A stretch of 13,039 nt of DNA from contig DKWX01000051.1 in NCBI GenBank assembly GCA_002491945.1, positions 1 through 13,039 of the forward strand. The letters are read 5' to 3'. Under the pieces are notes generated by a model, which was given only the letters and a program-made list of their open reading frames with translations, had not been told where the DNA came from and did not search any database. Each line of letters begins with the position of its first letter. The stretch's first letter is position 1. Below, piece after piece: positions 6,311 through 13,039 of this stretch. This DNA comes from Porphyromonadaceae bacterium UBA7141. Lineage in GTDB: Bacteria; Bacteroidota; Bacteroidia; Bacteroidales; Muribaculaceae. The position numbers were made by a program, and so were the translations under genes.

Positions 6311-7480
6311 ATGATAGAAATCAGACAAATCTCTCCGACACGCCGACAACTCAAGGAATTCACTCATTTCCACATTGACCTTTACAAGGACAATCCCTAC
6401 TTCGTGCCCCCGCTCGTGGTAGACGACCTCGAAACGCTCAACCCGGAAAAGAATCCGGCCTTCGACTTCTGTGAGGCCGACTATTTCATGGCATACCGCG
6501 ATGGCATACCCGTGGGACGTATTGCAGCAATTATCAACCGTCAGGTCAACGAGTCGTCAGGTGAAAAGACCGCACGATTCGGATTTGTAGACTTCATCGA
6601 CGACAAGGAGGTGTCGGGAGCGCTGCTGGCTCGCGTGGAGCAATGGGCCCTGGAGAAAGGGATGGAGAAGGTGATCGGCCCCCTGTCATTCACTGATCTC
6701 GACAAGGAAGGATGCCTGATCGAAGGATTCGACCAGCTGTCTACGATGGCCACAATCTACAACTATCCCTATTACCCGGCACACTTCGAGCATCACGGTT
6801 ATGTCAAGGAGTCTGACTGGGTGGAATATCTCATAGCCATCCCCGACGGCATACCCGAGAAACATCTCCGCATAGCCGAAATCGTAAAGAAGAAATTCGG
6901 GCTGAAGGTGGTGAAGTATAAATCCCGCCGCAAAATCAAGGAGGATTACGGCAAAGCCCTCTTCCATCTCATCAACGACGCCTACAAGGACCTCTATCAG
7001 TTCTCACGCCTCACAGACCGACAGATCGACAAGTATATCGACGACTATCTGAATCTGCTCGACCTCGACCTGGTGACAATCATCACCGATGCCGAGGGCA
7101 CGATTGTGGGAATCGGAATCTCAATGCCCTCCATGAGCCGCGCGCTCCAGAAATCGCGCGGACGCTTCTTCCCGACGGGATGGTGGCATCTGCTGAAAGG
7201 GCTGAAAGGGAAGAACGACCGGGTCGACCTTCTGCTCGTGGCCGTGCGCCCCGACTATCAGGCAAAGGGAGTCAACGCTCTGCTCTTCGTCGACCTCATT
7301 CCGCAGTATATCAAGAAAGGGTTCAAATGGGCCGAATCAAATCCTGAAATGGAAGGAAATGCCAAAGTGCAGAACCAGTGGGAGGCCTTCAATCCGACCC
7401 TCAACAAGCGACGCCGCTCTTATGTGAAATATCTCGTGGAGCGCCCCGCAGAAACAGAACTGGCCAAAGCTGAGCAATAA
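6311..7480 (+). CDS. Two-domain GNAT-like N-acetyltransferase family protein
   Basis: A 389-aa protein from the ATG at 6311. An upstream in-frame ATG at 6245 would add 22 residues rich in Arg, Pro and Ser that look non-native, while MIEIRQISPTRRQLKEF fits a beta-strand/helix start of a GNAT fold. Two acetyltransferase-like halves are visible. The N-terminal half carries YFMAYRDGIPVGRIAAIIN (58-76) and ARVEQWALEKGMEKVIGP (107-124). The C-terminal half has TIITDAEGTIVGIGISMPS (256-274) and VAVRPDYQAKGVNALLF (310-326), which resembles the acetyl-CoA pyrophosphate loop. Conserved blocks such as IEGFDQLSTMATIYNYPYY suggest one long-preserved Bacteroidota family. The acceptor is unknown. The gene leads a tight run: menG/ubiE starts 23 bases after its stop. 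Confidence 0.8.
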   Translation: MIEIRQISPTRRQLKEFTHFHIDLYKDNPYFVPPLVVDDLETLNPEKNPAFDFCEADYFMAYRDGIPVGRIAAIINRQVNESSGEKTARFGFVDFIDDKEVSGALLARVEQWALEKGMEKVIGPLSFTDLDKEGCLIEGFDQLSTMATIYNYPYYPAHFEHHGYVKESDWVEYLIAIPDGIPEKHLRIAEIVKKKFGLKVVKYKSRRKIKEDYGKALFHLINDAYKDLYQFSRLTDRQIDKYIDDYLNLLDLDLVTIITDAEGTIVGIGISMPSMSRALQKSRGRFFPTGWWHLLKGLKGKNDRVDLLLVAVRPDYQAKGVNALLFVDLIPQYIKKGFKWAESNPEMEGNAKVQNQWEAFNPTLNKRRRSYVKYLVERPAETELAKAEQ

Positions 7481-7503
7481 TCGATAAGTCTGACCATTAT
7501 CCG

Positions 7504-8265
7504 ATGAAGGAACCAGAAGACCGACAGGGAGCCGAGCGCATCATGCCATATGATGCCTCAGGAGGGAAGGGGGAACAGGTCGAGCAGATGTTTGACTCGA
7601 TCGCACCCGCCTACGACATCATGAATGCCTGCATGAGCCTCGGGATGCACACCCACTGGCGAAATCTGGCCCTGCGGCTGGCCTGCCGCAGGCTGGGAAA
7701 GACGCCGGAGAGTGTGCTCGATGTGGCTACCGGCACTGGCGATGTGGTGTTTGCAATGCGCCGACGCTGGCCCGGCTCCGCACTGACCGGAATCGACCTC
7801 TCGGCCGGAATGCTCGACATCGCGCGGCGCAAACTCGCAGACTATCCCGAAGAGAAGCTCATCAGCTTCATTCAGGGCGACTGCATGGAGATGCCGCTGC
7901 CCTCTGACAGTTTCGATCTTGTCACCGTGGCCTACGGAGTGCGCAATTTCGAGGATATGGCACGCGGATACCGTGAGATGCTACGGGTGCTGCGCCCAGG
8001 CGGCGTGATATGCGTGGTGGAGCTTTCCGAACCCACTGCCCCTCTGTCGCGCCTCTTGTATAAAGCCTACACACGCGGCTTCATCCCGGTGGCCGGACGC
8101 CTGATGAGCGGCGACCCGCGCGCCTATTCATATCTCCATGAAAGCATCGAGGCTGCCCCTCAGAGGGAGGCCATGAGCCGAATCATGCTTCAGGCCGGAT
8201 TCTCCGGATGCTCCTGGAAATCGGTTTTCCCCGGGGCAGTCTGCATCTATCTGGCCACCAAATGA
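7504..8265 (+). CDS. ubiE: Demethylmenaquinone / 2-methoxy-6-polyprenyl-benzoquinol methyltransferase (MenG/UbiE)
   Basis: A 253-aa SAM-dependent class I methyltransferase. In Bacteroidota, which make menaquinone, it would methylate demethylmenaquinone in the last step of menaquinone synthesis, at the inner face of the membrane. The family signature AYDIMNACMSLGMHTHWR (about 36-53) is present, then the SAM-binding motif I VLDVATGTGD (71-80), the acidic strand end GIDLS (96-100), QGDCMEMPLP (124-133), and the second signature RVLRPGGVICVVELSEP (161-177). The family's SYxYLxxSI stretch appears as YSYLHESIEAAP (208-219). The ATG at 7504 gives the usual N-terminal length; an internal ATG at 7543 is the alternative. 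The U32 peptidase gene starts 7 bases after the stop, so co-transcription and translational coupling are likely. Confidence 0.94.
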   Translation: MKEPEDRQGAERIMPYDASGGKGEQVEQMFDSIAPAYDIMNACMSLGMHTHWRNLALRLACRRLGKTPESVLDVATGTGDVVFAMRRRWPGSALTGIDLSAGMLDIARRKLADYPEEKLISFIQGDCMEMPLPSDSFDLVTVAYGVRNFEDMARGYREMLRVLRPGGVICVVELSEPTAPLSRLLYKAYTRGFIPVAGRLMSGDPRAYSYLHESIEAAPQREAMSRIMLQAGFSGCSWKSVFPGAVCIYLATK

Positions 8266-8272
8266 GTTAACA

Positions 8273-9547
8273 ATGACACTACAACGCAAGGATTTTGAAA
8301 TAATGGCTCCCGTGGGGAGCCGGGAGTCGCTGGCAGCCGCTCTGGCCGCCGGCGCGGATGCCATCTACTTCGGCATCGAAGGACTCAACATGCGCTCGCG
8401 CTCAAGTTCCAATTTCACTCTCGACGACCTGCGCGAGATTGCCGCCACATGCAATGCCGCCGGCGTGAAGACATATCTCACTGTAAATACCATTATCTAC
8501 GATTCCGATATGGAGCGTATGCGCTCCATTGTCGATGCAGCCAGACAGGCCGGAATATCGGCAATCATCGCCTCCGATATAGCCGTCATCGCCTACGCCA
8601 ATGCCGTGGGGCAGCCGGTGCATATCTCGACTCAGGTCAATATCAGCAATATCGAGGCTGTGAGATTCTATGCCCAATTCGCCGACGTGATGGTGCTCGC
8701 CCGCGAACTATCGATGGACCAGGTGGCTGAAATATCACGCGCCATTCGCGAGGAGAATATATGCGGTCCTGACGGAATGCCGGTGAGACTCGAAATGTTC
8801 TGCCACGGCGCGCTATGCATGGCTGTGAGCGGAAAATGCTACATGAGTCTGCATGAGATGAACTCCTCGGCCAACCGTGGAGCATGCAATCAGATATGCC
8901 GCCGGTCCTACACCGTGACCGATAAGGAGACCGGTGCTCAGCTCGATGTGGAAAATCAGTATATCATGTCGCCCAAAGACCTGAAGACAATCCACTTCCT
9001 CGACCGCATGGTAAAGGCCGGAGTGAGGGTATTCAAGATTGAGGGGCGCGCACGCGGCCCGGAATATGTGCTGGAGACTGTCGGCTGCTATTCAGAGGCT
9101 CTAAAGGCCATATGCGACGGTTCTTACTCAGATGATAAGGTGGCCGCATGGGACGAACGGCTGGCACGAATCTTCAACCGCGGATTCTGGGACGGTTACT
9201 ACATGGGGCAGAGACTGGGGGAATGGAGCGCTAAATACGGGTCCTCTGCCACTCGGGTGAAGCATTACATAGGCAAGGCCACCAGATATTTCCCTCGACT
9301 CGGGGTGGGGGAGTTCCGACTCGAAGCCGGCGAACTGAATGTGGGCGACGAGGTGGTGCTCACCGGTCCTACCACCGGCGCCCTGATATTCAAGGTTGAG
9401 CAACTGCGCCTCGATGTCGACCCGGTGGAGAAGGTGACCAAAGGTCAGCTCTTCTCTATGCCCGTGCCTGAAAAGATACGGCTCTCCGACCGCCTCTACA
9501 GATGGGAAGAGACTCCGGCCGCCAAAAACGCGGCAAACGGAAAATAA
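8273..9547 (+). CDS. Peptidase U32 family protein (TrhP/PrtC-like)
   Basis: A 424-aa U32 family protein. The N-terminal half is a beta/alpha barrel-like region with EIMAPVGSRESLAAALAAGADAIYFG (9-34) and STQVNISNIEAV (119-130). The U32 signature EMFCHGALCMAVSGKCYMS (174-192) is followed by NRGACNQICRR (201-211); C182, C189, C205 and C209 are candidates for an iron-sulfur site. A C-terminal small beta domain (about 325-405) ends with the positively charged tail. Members act in different ways: PrtC was described as a collagenase in Porphyromonas, TrhP proteins act in tRNA wobble-uridine hydroxylation, RlhA modifies rRNA, and UbiU/UbiV hydroxylate ubiquinone precursors without oxygen. The length and C-terminal domain point to TrhP-like; the menG neighbour makes a quinone link worth noting. 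The exact reaction is not resolved. Confidence 0.9.
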   Translation: MTLQRKDFEIMAPVGSRESLAAALAAGADAIYFGIEGLNMRSRSSSNFTLDDLREIAATCNAAGVKTYLTVNTIIYDSDMERMRSIVDAARQAGISAIIASDIAVIAYANAVGQPVHISTQVNISNIEAVRFYAQFADVMVLARELSMDQVAEISRAIREENICGPDGMPVRLEMFCHGALCMAVSGKCYMSLHEMNSSANRGACNQICRRSYTVTDKETGAQLDVENQYIMSPKDLKTIHFLDRMVKAGVRVFKIEGRARGPEYVLETVGCYSEALKAICDGSYSDDKVAAWDERLARIFNRGFWDGYYMGQRLGEWSAKYGSSATRVKHYIGKATRYFPRLGVGEFRLEAGELNVGDEVVLTGPTTGALIFKVEQLRLDVDPVEKVTKGQLFSMPVPEKIRLSDRLYRWEETPAAKNAANGK

Positions 9548-9563
9548 CCAGAACTATAACCCA

Positions 9564-9625
9564 AGGCATCTTTACGAGGAGTGTGCGCACCATTGCATGG
9601 CCCCCCCACACACGTAAAGATGCCT
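9564..9625. repeat. 13-bp perfect inverted repeat upstream of ychF
   Basis: AGGCATCTTTACG (9564-9576) and CGTAAAGATGCCT (9613-9625) are perfect inverted copies, with a second stem GTGTG (9581-9585) / CACAC (9607-9611) inside. The hairpin fills most of the 103-base gap between the U32 gene (stop 9547) and ychF (start 9651). No T run follows the right arm. It could be a terminator, leader structure or palindromic insertion; no transposase is attached. Confidence 0.6.
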
Positions 9626-9650
9626 GATAAAGCAATACGACCAAACCGAA

Positions 9651-10754
9651 ATGTCACTTAAATGTGGTATCGTGGGACTGCCCAATGTGGGCAAATCCAC
9701 TCTTTTCAACTGCCTTAGCAACGCAAAGGCACAGTCTGCCAACTTCCCCTTCTGCACCATCGAGCCTAATGTGGGTGTGATCACAGTGCCCGACGACCGC
9801 CTGACACGCCTCGTAGAGATGTGCCAGCCCCGTTCCACTGTGCCCGCCACTGTGGAAATCGTGGATATCGCCGGACTCGTGAAGGGTGCCTCTAAGGGTG
9901 AGGGACTCGGCAATAAATTCCTCGCCAACATACGCGAGACGGATGCCGTGCTGCACGTGCTGCGCTGCTTCGATGACGACAACATCACCCACGTCGACAC
10001 CACTGTCGACCCCGTGCGCGATATGGAGATAATCAACTACGAACTCCAGCTCAAAGACCTCGAGACAATCGACAACCGTCTGGCCAAAACCGAAAAACAG
10101 GCCAAGACCGGAGGCGACAAGACAGCCAAGATGCAGGTAGAGGTGCTTAAAGCATATAAAGAGGCCCTCGAACAGGGACGCCCCGCCAGAAGCGTAAGCT
10201 TCGAGACGAAGGATGAAGATAAATTCGCTCGCGAACTATTCCTGCTCACTAACAAGCCGGTGCTCTACGTCTGCAACGTCGACGATGCCTCAGCCGCCAC
10301 CGGCAATGAATACGTGGAGCGCGTGCGGGAGGCAATCGCCGGACAGGACTCCGACCTGATGGTTGTGGCCGCCAAGACTGAAAGTGAAATCGCCGAACTC
10401 GATACGTGGGAGGAGCGTCAGGAATTCCTCAACGAAATCGGACTGCAGGAGTCGGGCGTAAGCCGTCTTATACGCGCCGCCTACCGTCTGCTCGACCTAC
10501 AGACTTATTTCACCGCCGGACCCGATGAAGTGCGCGCCTGGACATTCATACGCGGCACAAAGGCTCCGCAGGCCGCCGGCATTATCCACACAGACTTCGA
10601 GAAGGGATTCATACGTGCCGAAGTAATCAAATACGACGACTTCGTGACCCTCGGCTCCGAGACAGCCGTCAAGGAGGCCGGGAAAATGGCCGTGGAAGGG
10701 AAGGAATATGTGGTGCAGGACGGCGACATTATGCACTTCCGCTTCAACGTCTGA
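9651..10754 (+). CDS. ychF: Redox-regulated ribosome-associated P-loop ATPase YchF
   Basis: A 367-aa member of the universal YchF/OLA1 family, full length (about 363-367 aa). The P-loop is GLPNVGKST (9-17), Walker B/G3 region is VDIAGLVKGASKGEGLGNKFL (71-91), and a coiled-coil-like insertion spans about 130-175. The G4-equivalent sits at CNVDD (208-212); YchF proteins carry NVDE in place of NKxD, which explains their ATP preference, and here the last residue is Asp. The C-terminal TGS domain starts about residue 280 and includes TYFTAGPDEVRAWTFIRGTKAPQAAG and FEKGFIRAEVI. It binds the ribosome and is linked to oxidative-stress responses in other bacteria. ATG start at 9651, following a hairpin-rich gap. 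Confidence 0.97.
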   Translation: MSLKCGIVGLPNVGKSTLFNCLSNAKAQSANFPFCTIEPNVGVITVPDDRLTRLVEMCQPRSTVPATVEIVDIAGLVKGASKGEGLGNKFLANIRETDAVLHVLRCFDDDNITHVDTTVDPVRDMEIINYELQLKDLETIDNRLAKTEKQAKTGGDKTAKMQVEVLKAYKEALEQGRPARSVSFETKDEDKFARELFLLTNKPVLYVCNVDDASAATGNEYVERVREAIAGQDSDLMVVAAKTESEIAELDTWEERQEFLNEIGLQESGVSRLIRAAYRLLDLQTYFTAGPDEVRAWTFIRGTKAPQAAGIIHTDFEKGFIRAEVIKYDDFVTLGSETAVKEAGKMAVEGKEYVVQDGDIMHFRFNV

Positions 10755-10782
10755 CAGACTACTCCGCAACCGACGACATACT

Positions 10783-10837
10783 CCGCAAAAAAGGGATGCG
10801 CCGCCAGGCAATGGCGGGCGCATCCCTTTTTTTGCGG
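10783..10837. terminator. Strong bidirectional terminator shared by ychF and mscL
   Basis: The arm CCGC-A6-GGGATGCGCC-GCCA (10783-10806) pairs with its inverted copy (10812-10837), which has T7 (10827-10833), with one bulged G. The stem runs to about 24 pairs around a 5-base loop. The stem carries A6 on the left and T7 on the right, so each strand has a U-tract after a GC-rich core. The two convergent genes end at 10754 and 10851. Confidence 0.9.
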
Positions 10838-10850
10838 AAATCGCGGCAGA

Positions 10851-11297
10851 TCACTTCTTCTTCGCCACATCATCCCGCCGGGCAAGCAGGTCGCGGATTT
10901 CGGTGAGCAGCACTTCCTCCCTGGTAGGGGGAGCAGCCGGGGCGGGAGCGGGTTCAGCCTCCTTCTTCTTCAGCTTCATGGCCACACGCAGCGCCACAAA
11001 AATAGAGAACGCTATGATGATGAAGTCCACAATGTTCTGTATGAACAGACCATAGTTGACGGCCACCTCCTCGACAGCAGCCACCCCGTCGGCCGCCGGC
11101 GAACCCGGAGTGATGACATACTTCAGATTCTTATATCCGTCGCCTCCGGTGAAAAGCGAGATTACCGGCATCAGGATATCATTGACCAGCGAACTGACGA
11201 TTTTGCCGAACGCACCGCCCACGATAACGCCGACTGCCATATCAATCACATTGCCCTTCAGGGCAAATTCTTTAAAATCATTTAAAAATTTACTCAT
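10851..11297 (-). CDS. mscL: Large-conductance mechanosensitive channel MscL
   Basis: A 148-aa inner-membrane channel, forming a homopentamer that opens when membrane tension rises and releases solutes during osmotic downshock. The N-terminal amphipathic helix and MscL signature FKEFALKGNVIDMAVGVIVG (8-27) lead into TM1 (about 16-44) with the glycine-rich gate and VNDILMPV (38-45). A periplasmic loop runs about 48-80, and TM2 lies about 83-106 (GLFIQNIVDFIIIAFSIFVAL). The cytoplasmic tail begins with KLKKKEAEP, has an Ala-Pro linker (about 114-124), and ends in the predicted bundle helix REEVLLTEIRDLLARR. Periplasmic loop and Ala-Pro linker make it a little longer than the E. coli protein (136 aa). 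Convergent with ychF across the shared terminator. Its own promoter is not clear; a weak TTTG-containing element lies about 30 bases upstream. Confidence 0.97.
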   Translation of the reverse strand: MSKFLNDFKEFALKGNVIDMAVGVIVGGAFGKIVSSLVNDILMPVISLFTGGDGYKNLKYVITPGSPAADGVAAVEEVAVNYGLFIQNIVDFIIIAFSIFVALRVAMKLKKKEAEPAPAPAAPPTREEVLLTEIRDLLARRDDVAKKK

Positions 11298-11463
11298 ATA
11301 CGATAGATTTGGGGTTTCAAAGGGTTATATTAGTACGAACCCTGCTGCCATCCTCACTGCCGGCAGGAGGTCAGGAAGTAGAGTCGCACAATGCCGGATA
11401 CCCTTACGGCACATAAAATGCGTTTAAAAGGGGGTTGCGATGAAACTTTAGCTCCTGTTGCAA

Positions 11464-11494
11464 GCAAAATTAGAAATTTTTTTGCTAATTTTGC
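11464..11494 (+). promoter_or_regulatory. Palindromic promoter-like site for gapA, possibly also mscL
   Basis: GCAAAATTAG (11464-11473) and CTAATTTTGC (11485-11494) form a perfect 10-bp inverted repeat with an 11-base spacer. The right arm contains TAATTTTG (11486-11493), an exact TAnnTTTG -7 match reading toward gapA; the left arm contains the same element reading toward mscL. No good -33 TTTG is seen at the usual distance for either direction. A start near 11500 would give gapA a leader of about 165 bases. Confidence 0.5.
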
Positions 11495-11506
11495 GGTTGG
11501 AAACAA

Positions 11507-11566
11507 GACTCGTTCCGAGTCGGCGGGATGACAGTGTCATCCTCTACAGGTAATGATATGAATCAT
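11507..11566 (+). other. Three tandem hairpins in the gapA leader
   Basis: Three short perfect hairpins follow one another: GACTCG/CGAGTC (11507-11521, 3-base loop), GGATGAC/GTCATCC (11526-11542, 3-base loop), and ATGAT/ATCAT (11553-11566, 4-base loop). A weaker GCTTTT/AAAAGC pairing follows near 11583-11602. All lie between the inferred gapA promoter and its start codon. No T run follows the second hairpin, so simple attenuation is not evident; mRNA stability or a regulatory RNA role is possible. Confidence 0.5.
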
Positions 11567-11664
11567 CTTCGCGGCTCCAGCTGCTTTTATAACAAAAAAA
11601 GCAAACAAAATTTTACGCAACCAATAAAAAACTTAAATAGAACCCAAATTAAGTAATAGTAACA

Positions 11665-12675
11665 ATGACAAAAATCGGTATTAACGGCTTTGGCCGTATC
11701 GGACGTTTCGTGTTCCGCGCCTCTACAAAAAGAGAGGATCTCGAGGTAGTAGCCATCAACGACCTTCTTCCCGTTGACTACATGGCCTACATGCTGAAGT
11801 ACGACACAATGCACGGTCGCTTCGACGGCACTGTAGACTACGATCTGGAGAAGAGCCTTCTGATTGTCAACGGCAAGGCTATCCGCGTGACTGCATGCCG
11901 CGACCCCAAGGAAATCGCATGGGGCGAGGTAGGCGCTGAATACGTAGTTGAATCTACCGGTCTCTTCCTCACTAAGGAGAAAGCTCAGGCTCACATCGAG
12001 GCTGGCGCCAAGTATGTGGTAATGTCTGCTCCCTCTAAGGACGACACCCCCATGTTCGTAGTAGGCGTAAACCAGACTTCATACGTTCCCGGCACTCAGA
12101 TTGTGTCAAACGCATCTTGCACCACCAACTGTCTTGCCCCCATCGCCAAGGTGCTCCACGAGAACTTCGGCATCAAGGAGGGTCTGATGACTACCGTACA
12201 CTCTACTACTGCAACTCAGAAGACTGTCGATGGTCCCTCTATGAAGGACTGGCGCGGTGGCCGTGCTGCTTCCGGCAACATCATCCCCTCTTCTACAGGT
12301 GCAGCCAAGGCTGTGGGCAAGGTTATCCCCGAGCTTAACGGCAAACTGACAGGTATCTCTATGCGTGTCCCCACTCTTGACGTTTCTGTTGTCGACCTGA
12401 CCTGCAACCTCGAGAAGCCCGCTACCAAAGAGGCTATCTGCGCTGCAATGAAGGCTGCTGCAGAAGGTGAGCTCAAGGGTGTGCTCGGATATACTGAGGA
12501 CGCTGTGGTAAGCTCTGATTTCCTCGGATGCCCCCTCACTTCTATCTTCGACGCTACCGCCGGTGTATACTTGACCGACAACTTCGTGAAGGTAATCTCT
12601 TGGTATGACAACGAAATCGGCTACTCTAACAAGGTGCTCGATCTCATCTCTTACATGAAGAAAGTGAACGGCTAA
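11665..12675 (+). CDS. gapA: Type I glyceraldehyde-3-phosphate dehydrogenase
   Basis: A 336-aa GAPDH, normal length. It oxidises glyceraldehyde-3-phosphate to 1,3-bisphosphoglycerate in cytoplasmic glycolysis. The NAD-binding start is KIGINGFGRIGRFVFR (3-18), and D33 in AINDLLPVDY favours NAD over NADP. The catalytic Cys is C152 in SNASCTTNCLAP (148-159) and the His is H179 in TTVHSTTATQ. C-terminal SWYDNEIGYSNKVLDLI is canonical. Codon choice differs from the rest of the window: TCT, GCT, ACT and GTA are frequent, while neighbours prefer TCC/GCC, as expected of a very highly expressed gene. It has its own leader and a strong terminator, so it is probably monocistronic. Confidence 0.98.
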   Translation: MTKIGINGFGRIGRFVFRASTKREDLEVVAINDLLPVDYMAYMLKYDTMHGRFDGTVDYDLEKSLLIVNGKAIRVTACRDPKEIAWGEVGAEYVVESTGLFLTKEKAQAHIEAGAKYVVMSAPSKDDTPMFVVGVNQTSYVPGTQIVSNASCTTNCLAPIAKVLHENFGIKEGLMTTVHSTTATQKTVDGPSMKDWRGGRAASGNIIPSSTGAAKAVGKVIPELNGKLTGISMRVPTLDVSVVDLTCNLEKPATKEAICAAMKAAAEGELKGVLGYTEDAVVSSDFLGCPLTSIFDATAGVYLTDNFVKVISWYDNEIGYSNKVLDLISYMKKVNG

Positions 12676-12705
12676 TCCCGCGATTTTCCAATCAATCTTA
12701 TAATT

Positions 12706-12751
12706 CCGGCTCCTGACAGCACCGACTGTCCGGAGCCGGTCTTTTTTTTTT
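12706..12751 (+). terminator. Intrinsic terminator of gapA
   Basis: CCGGCTCC-T-GACAG (12706-12719) pairs with CTGTC-C-GGAGCCGG (12726-12739), 13 of 14 pairs around a 6-base loop, followed by a run of ten T (12742-12751). This is the clearest rho-independent terminator in the window, 31 bases after the gapA stop. Confidence 0.95.
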
Positions 12752-13039
12752 GCCCGGACCCCAATCCTGCCGCTACAGACGCCCACTATCTGTGCCCTAT
12801 GCCGTCACCGGACACTGCTTCCTGTATACACATGACACTTAAGTAGGCGTTCAAATTCAACCGATAGCAATTGTACGGAAATCCGACAGTAAATGAAAGA
12901 TACATATACAAGACCGCTTCCAACAAAATCTGCGACCCCTGCTTTCACATTTTTTGTTGGAAGCGGTCTAATCCGGAAGCGCTTCTTTTTAGCCGTTTCC
13001 GGCTTGTCGTTCAGCCGAATATGTTTATATTCTCCTTCA
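12752..13039. other. Gene-poor right edge with an inverted repeat
   Basis: After the gapA terminator no recognised gene is present. The stretch contains an 18-bp inverted repeat (12911-12969), then a palindrome GAAGCGCTTC (12976-12985) with T5 after it, and a CCGGAA/TTCCGG pairing (12973-13002). A minus-strand frame is open from the edge down to a TGA at 12805-12807 (77 codons) but encodes no family I recognise. Confidence 0.5.
12911..12969. repeat. 18-bp perfect inverted repeat near the right edge
   Basis: AGACCGCTTCCAACAAAA (12911-12928) and TTTTGTTGGAAGCGGTCT (12952-12969) are perfect inverted copies with a 23-base spacer. Such an element can be a terminator of a gene beyond the edge, the end of a mobile or MITE-like unit, or an interspersed repeat. 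No target duplication or transposase is visible in the window. Confidence 0.65.

Larger units (their letters stand above)
11298..11664. other. Gene-free divergent region between mscL and gapA
   Basis: These 367 bases hold no credible gene. From left to right: the mscL 5' side (11298-11340); a small GC hairpin centred on CTGCCGGCAG (11352-11370); an AT-rich palindrome with promoter-like elements on both strands (11464-11494); three small perfect hairpins (11507-11566); then an A-rich stretch from about 11590 to the gapA ATG at 11665. The last part lacks a Shine-Dalgarno site, consistent with Bacteroidota A-rich initiation regions. Confidence 0.7.

Noticed and set aside
11298..11427. Extension of an open plus-strand frame from 11056 through the mscL leader
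   Set aside because: Mostly antisense to mscL with an unstructured, low-information sequence.
12106..12786. Minus-strand open frame (226 codons) over gapA and its terminator
   Set aside because: Runs through the gapA terminator and opposite a canonical GAPDH; no family resemblance.
12893..13039. Plus-strand open frame from ATG 12893 to the right edge
   Set aside because: Only 49 codons, encloses the 18-bp palindrome, and has no recognisable protein character; kept only as part of the repeat finding.

Overview
The window looks like chromosomal DNA from a member of the Bacteroidota, most likely Bacteroidales and possibly close to Muribaculaceae. Four observations support this: several promoter-like sites fit the Bacteroidota pattern TTTG / TAnnTTTG; start codons are preceded by A-rich leaders without clear Shine-Dalgarno sites; the proteins (two-domain GNAT-like acyltransferase, U32 peptidase, OMP barrel tail, MenG/UbiE) read like Bacteroidales versions; and coding DNA is moderately GC-rich with AT-rich promoters. 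The placement is inference from sequence character, not from a database match. No rRNA, tRNA, CRISPR array or recognisable transposase was found.

Layout. (1) 2-661, plus: C-terminal end of an outer-membrane beta-barrel protein, cut by the left edge. (2) 778-3112, minus: a two-gene unit, nfnA-like then gltA/nfnB-like, together resembling the electron-bifurcating NADH-dependent ferredoxin:NADP oxidoreductase. (3) 3113-3313: a compact divergent promoter region whose two promoter elements interleave. (4) 3314-5169, plus: a YqeY/GatB-tail protein followed by seryl-tRNA synthetase. (5) 5375-6157, plus: a kinase-fold protein lacking the catalytic residues and ending in a single membrane helix, i.e. 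a tail-anchored pseudokinase. (6) 6311-9547, plus: a tight run of GNAT-like acyltransferase, menaquinone/ubiquinone methyltransferase (menG/ubiE) and U32 peptidase. (7) 9651-10754, plus: ychF, convergent with mscL (10851-11297, minus) across one strong shared terminator. (8) 11298-12751: a 367-base gene-free leader with a palindromic promoter-like site and three small perfect hairpins, then gapA and its terminator. (9) 12752-13039: a gene-poor tail with an 18-bp perfect inverted repeat.

Most of the window is housekeeping: redox balance, translation, quinone synthesis, glycolysis and osmotic protection. The part least explained by known families is the tail-anchored pseudokinase at 5375-6157. 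The most notable non-coding structures are the gapA leader, the interleaved divergent promoters at 3145-3191, and the inverted repeats at 9564-9625 and 12911-12969. I do not see a clearly new multi-gene system here.
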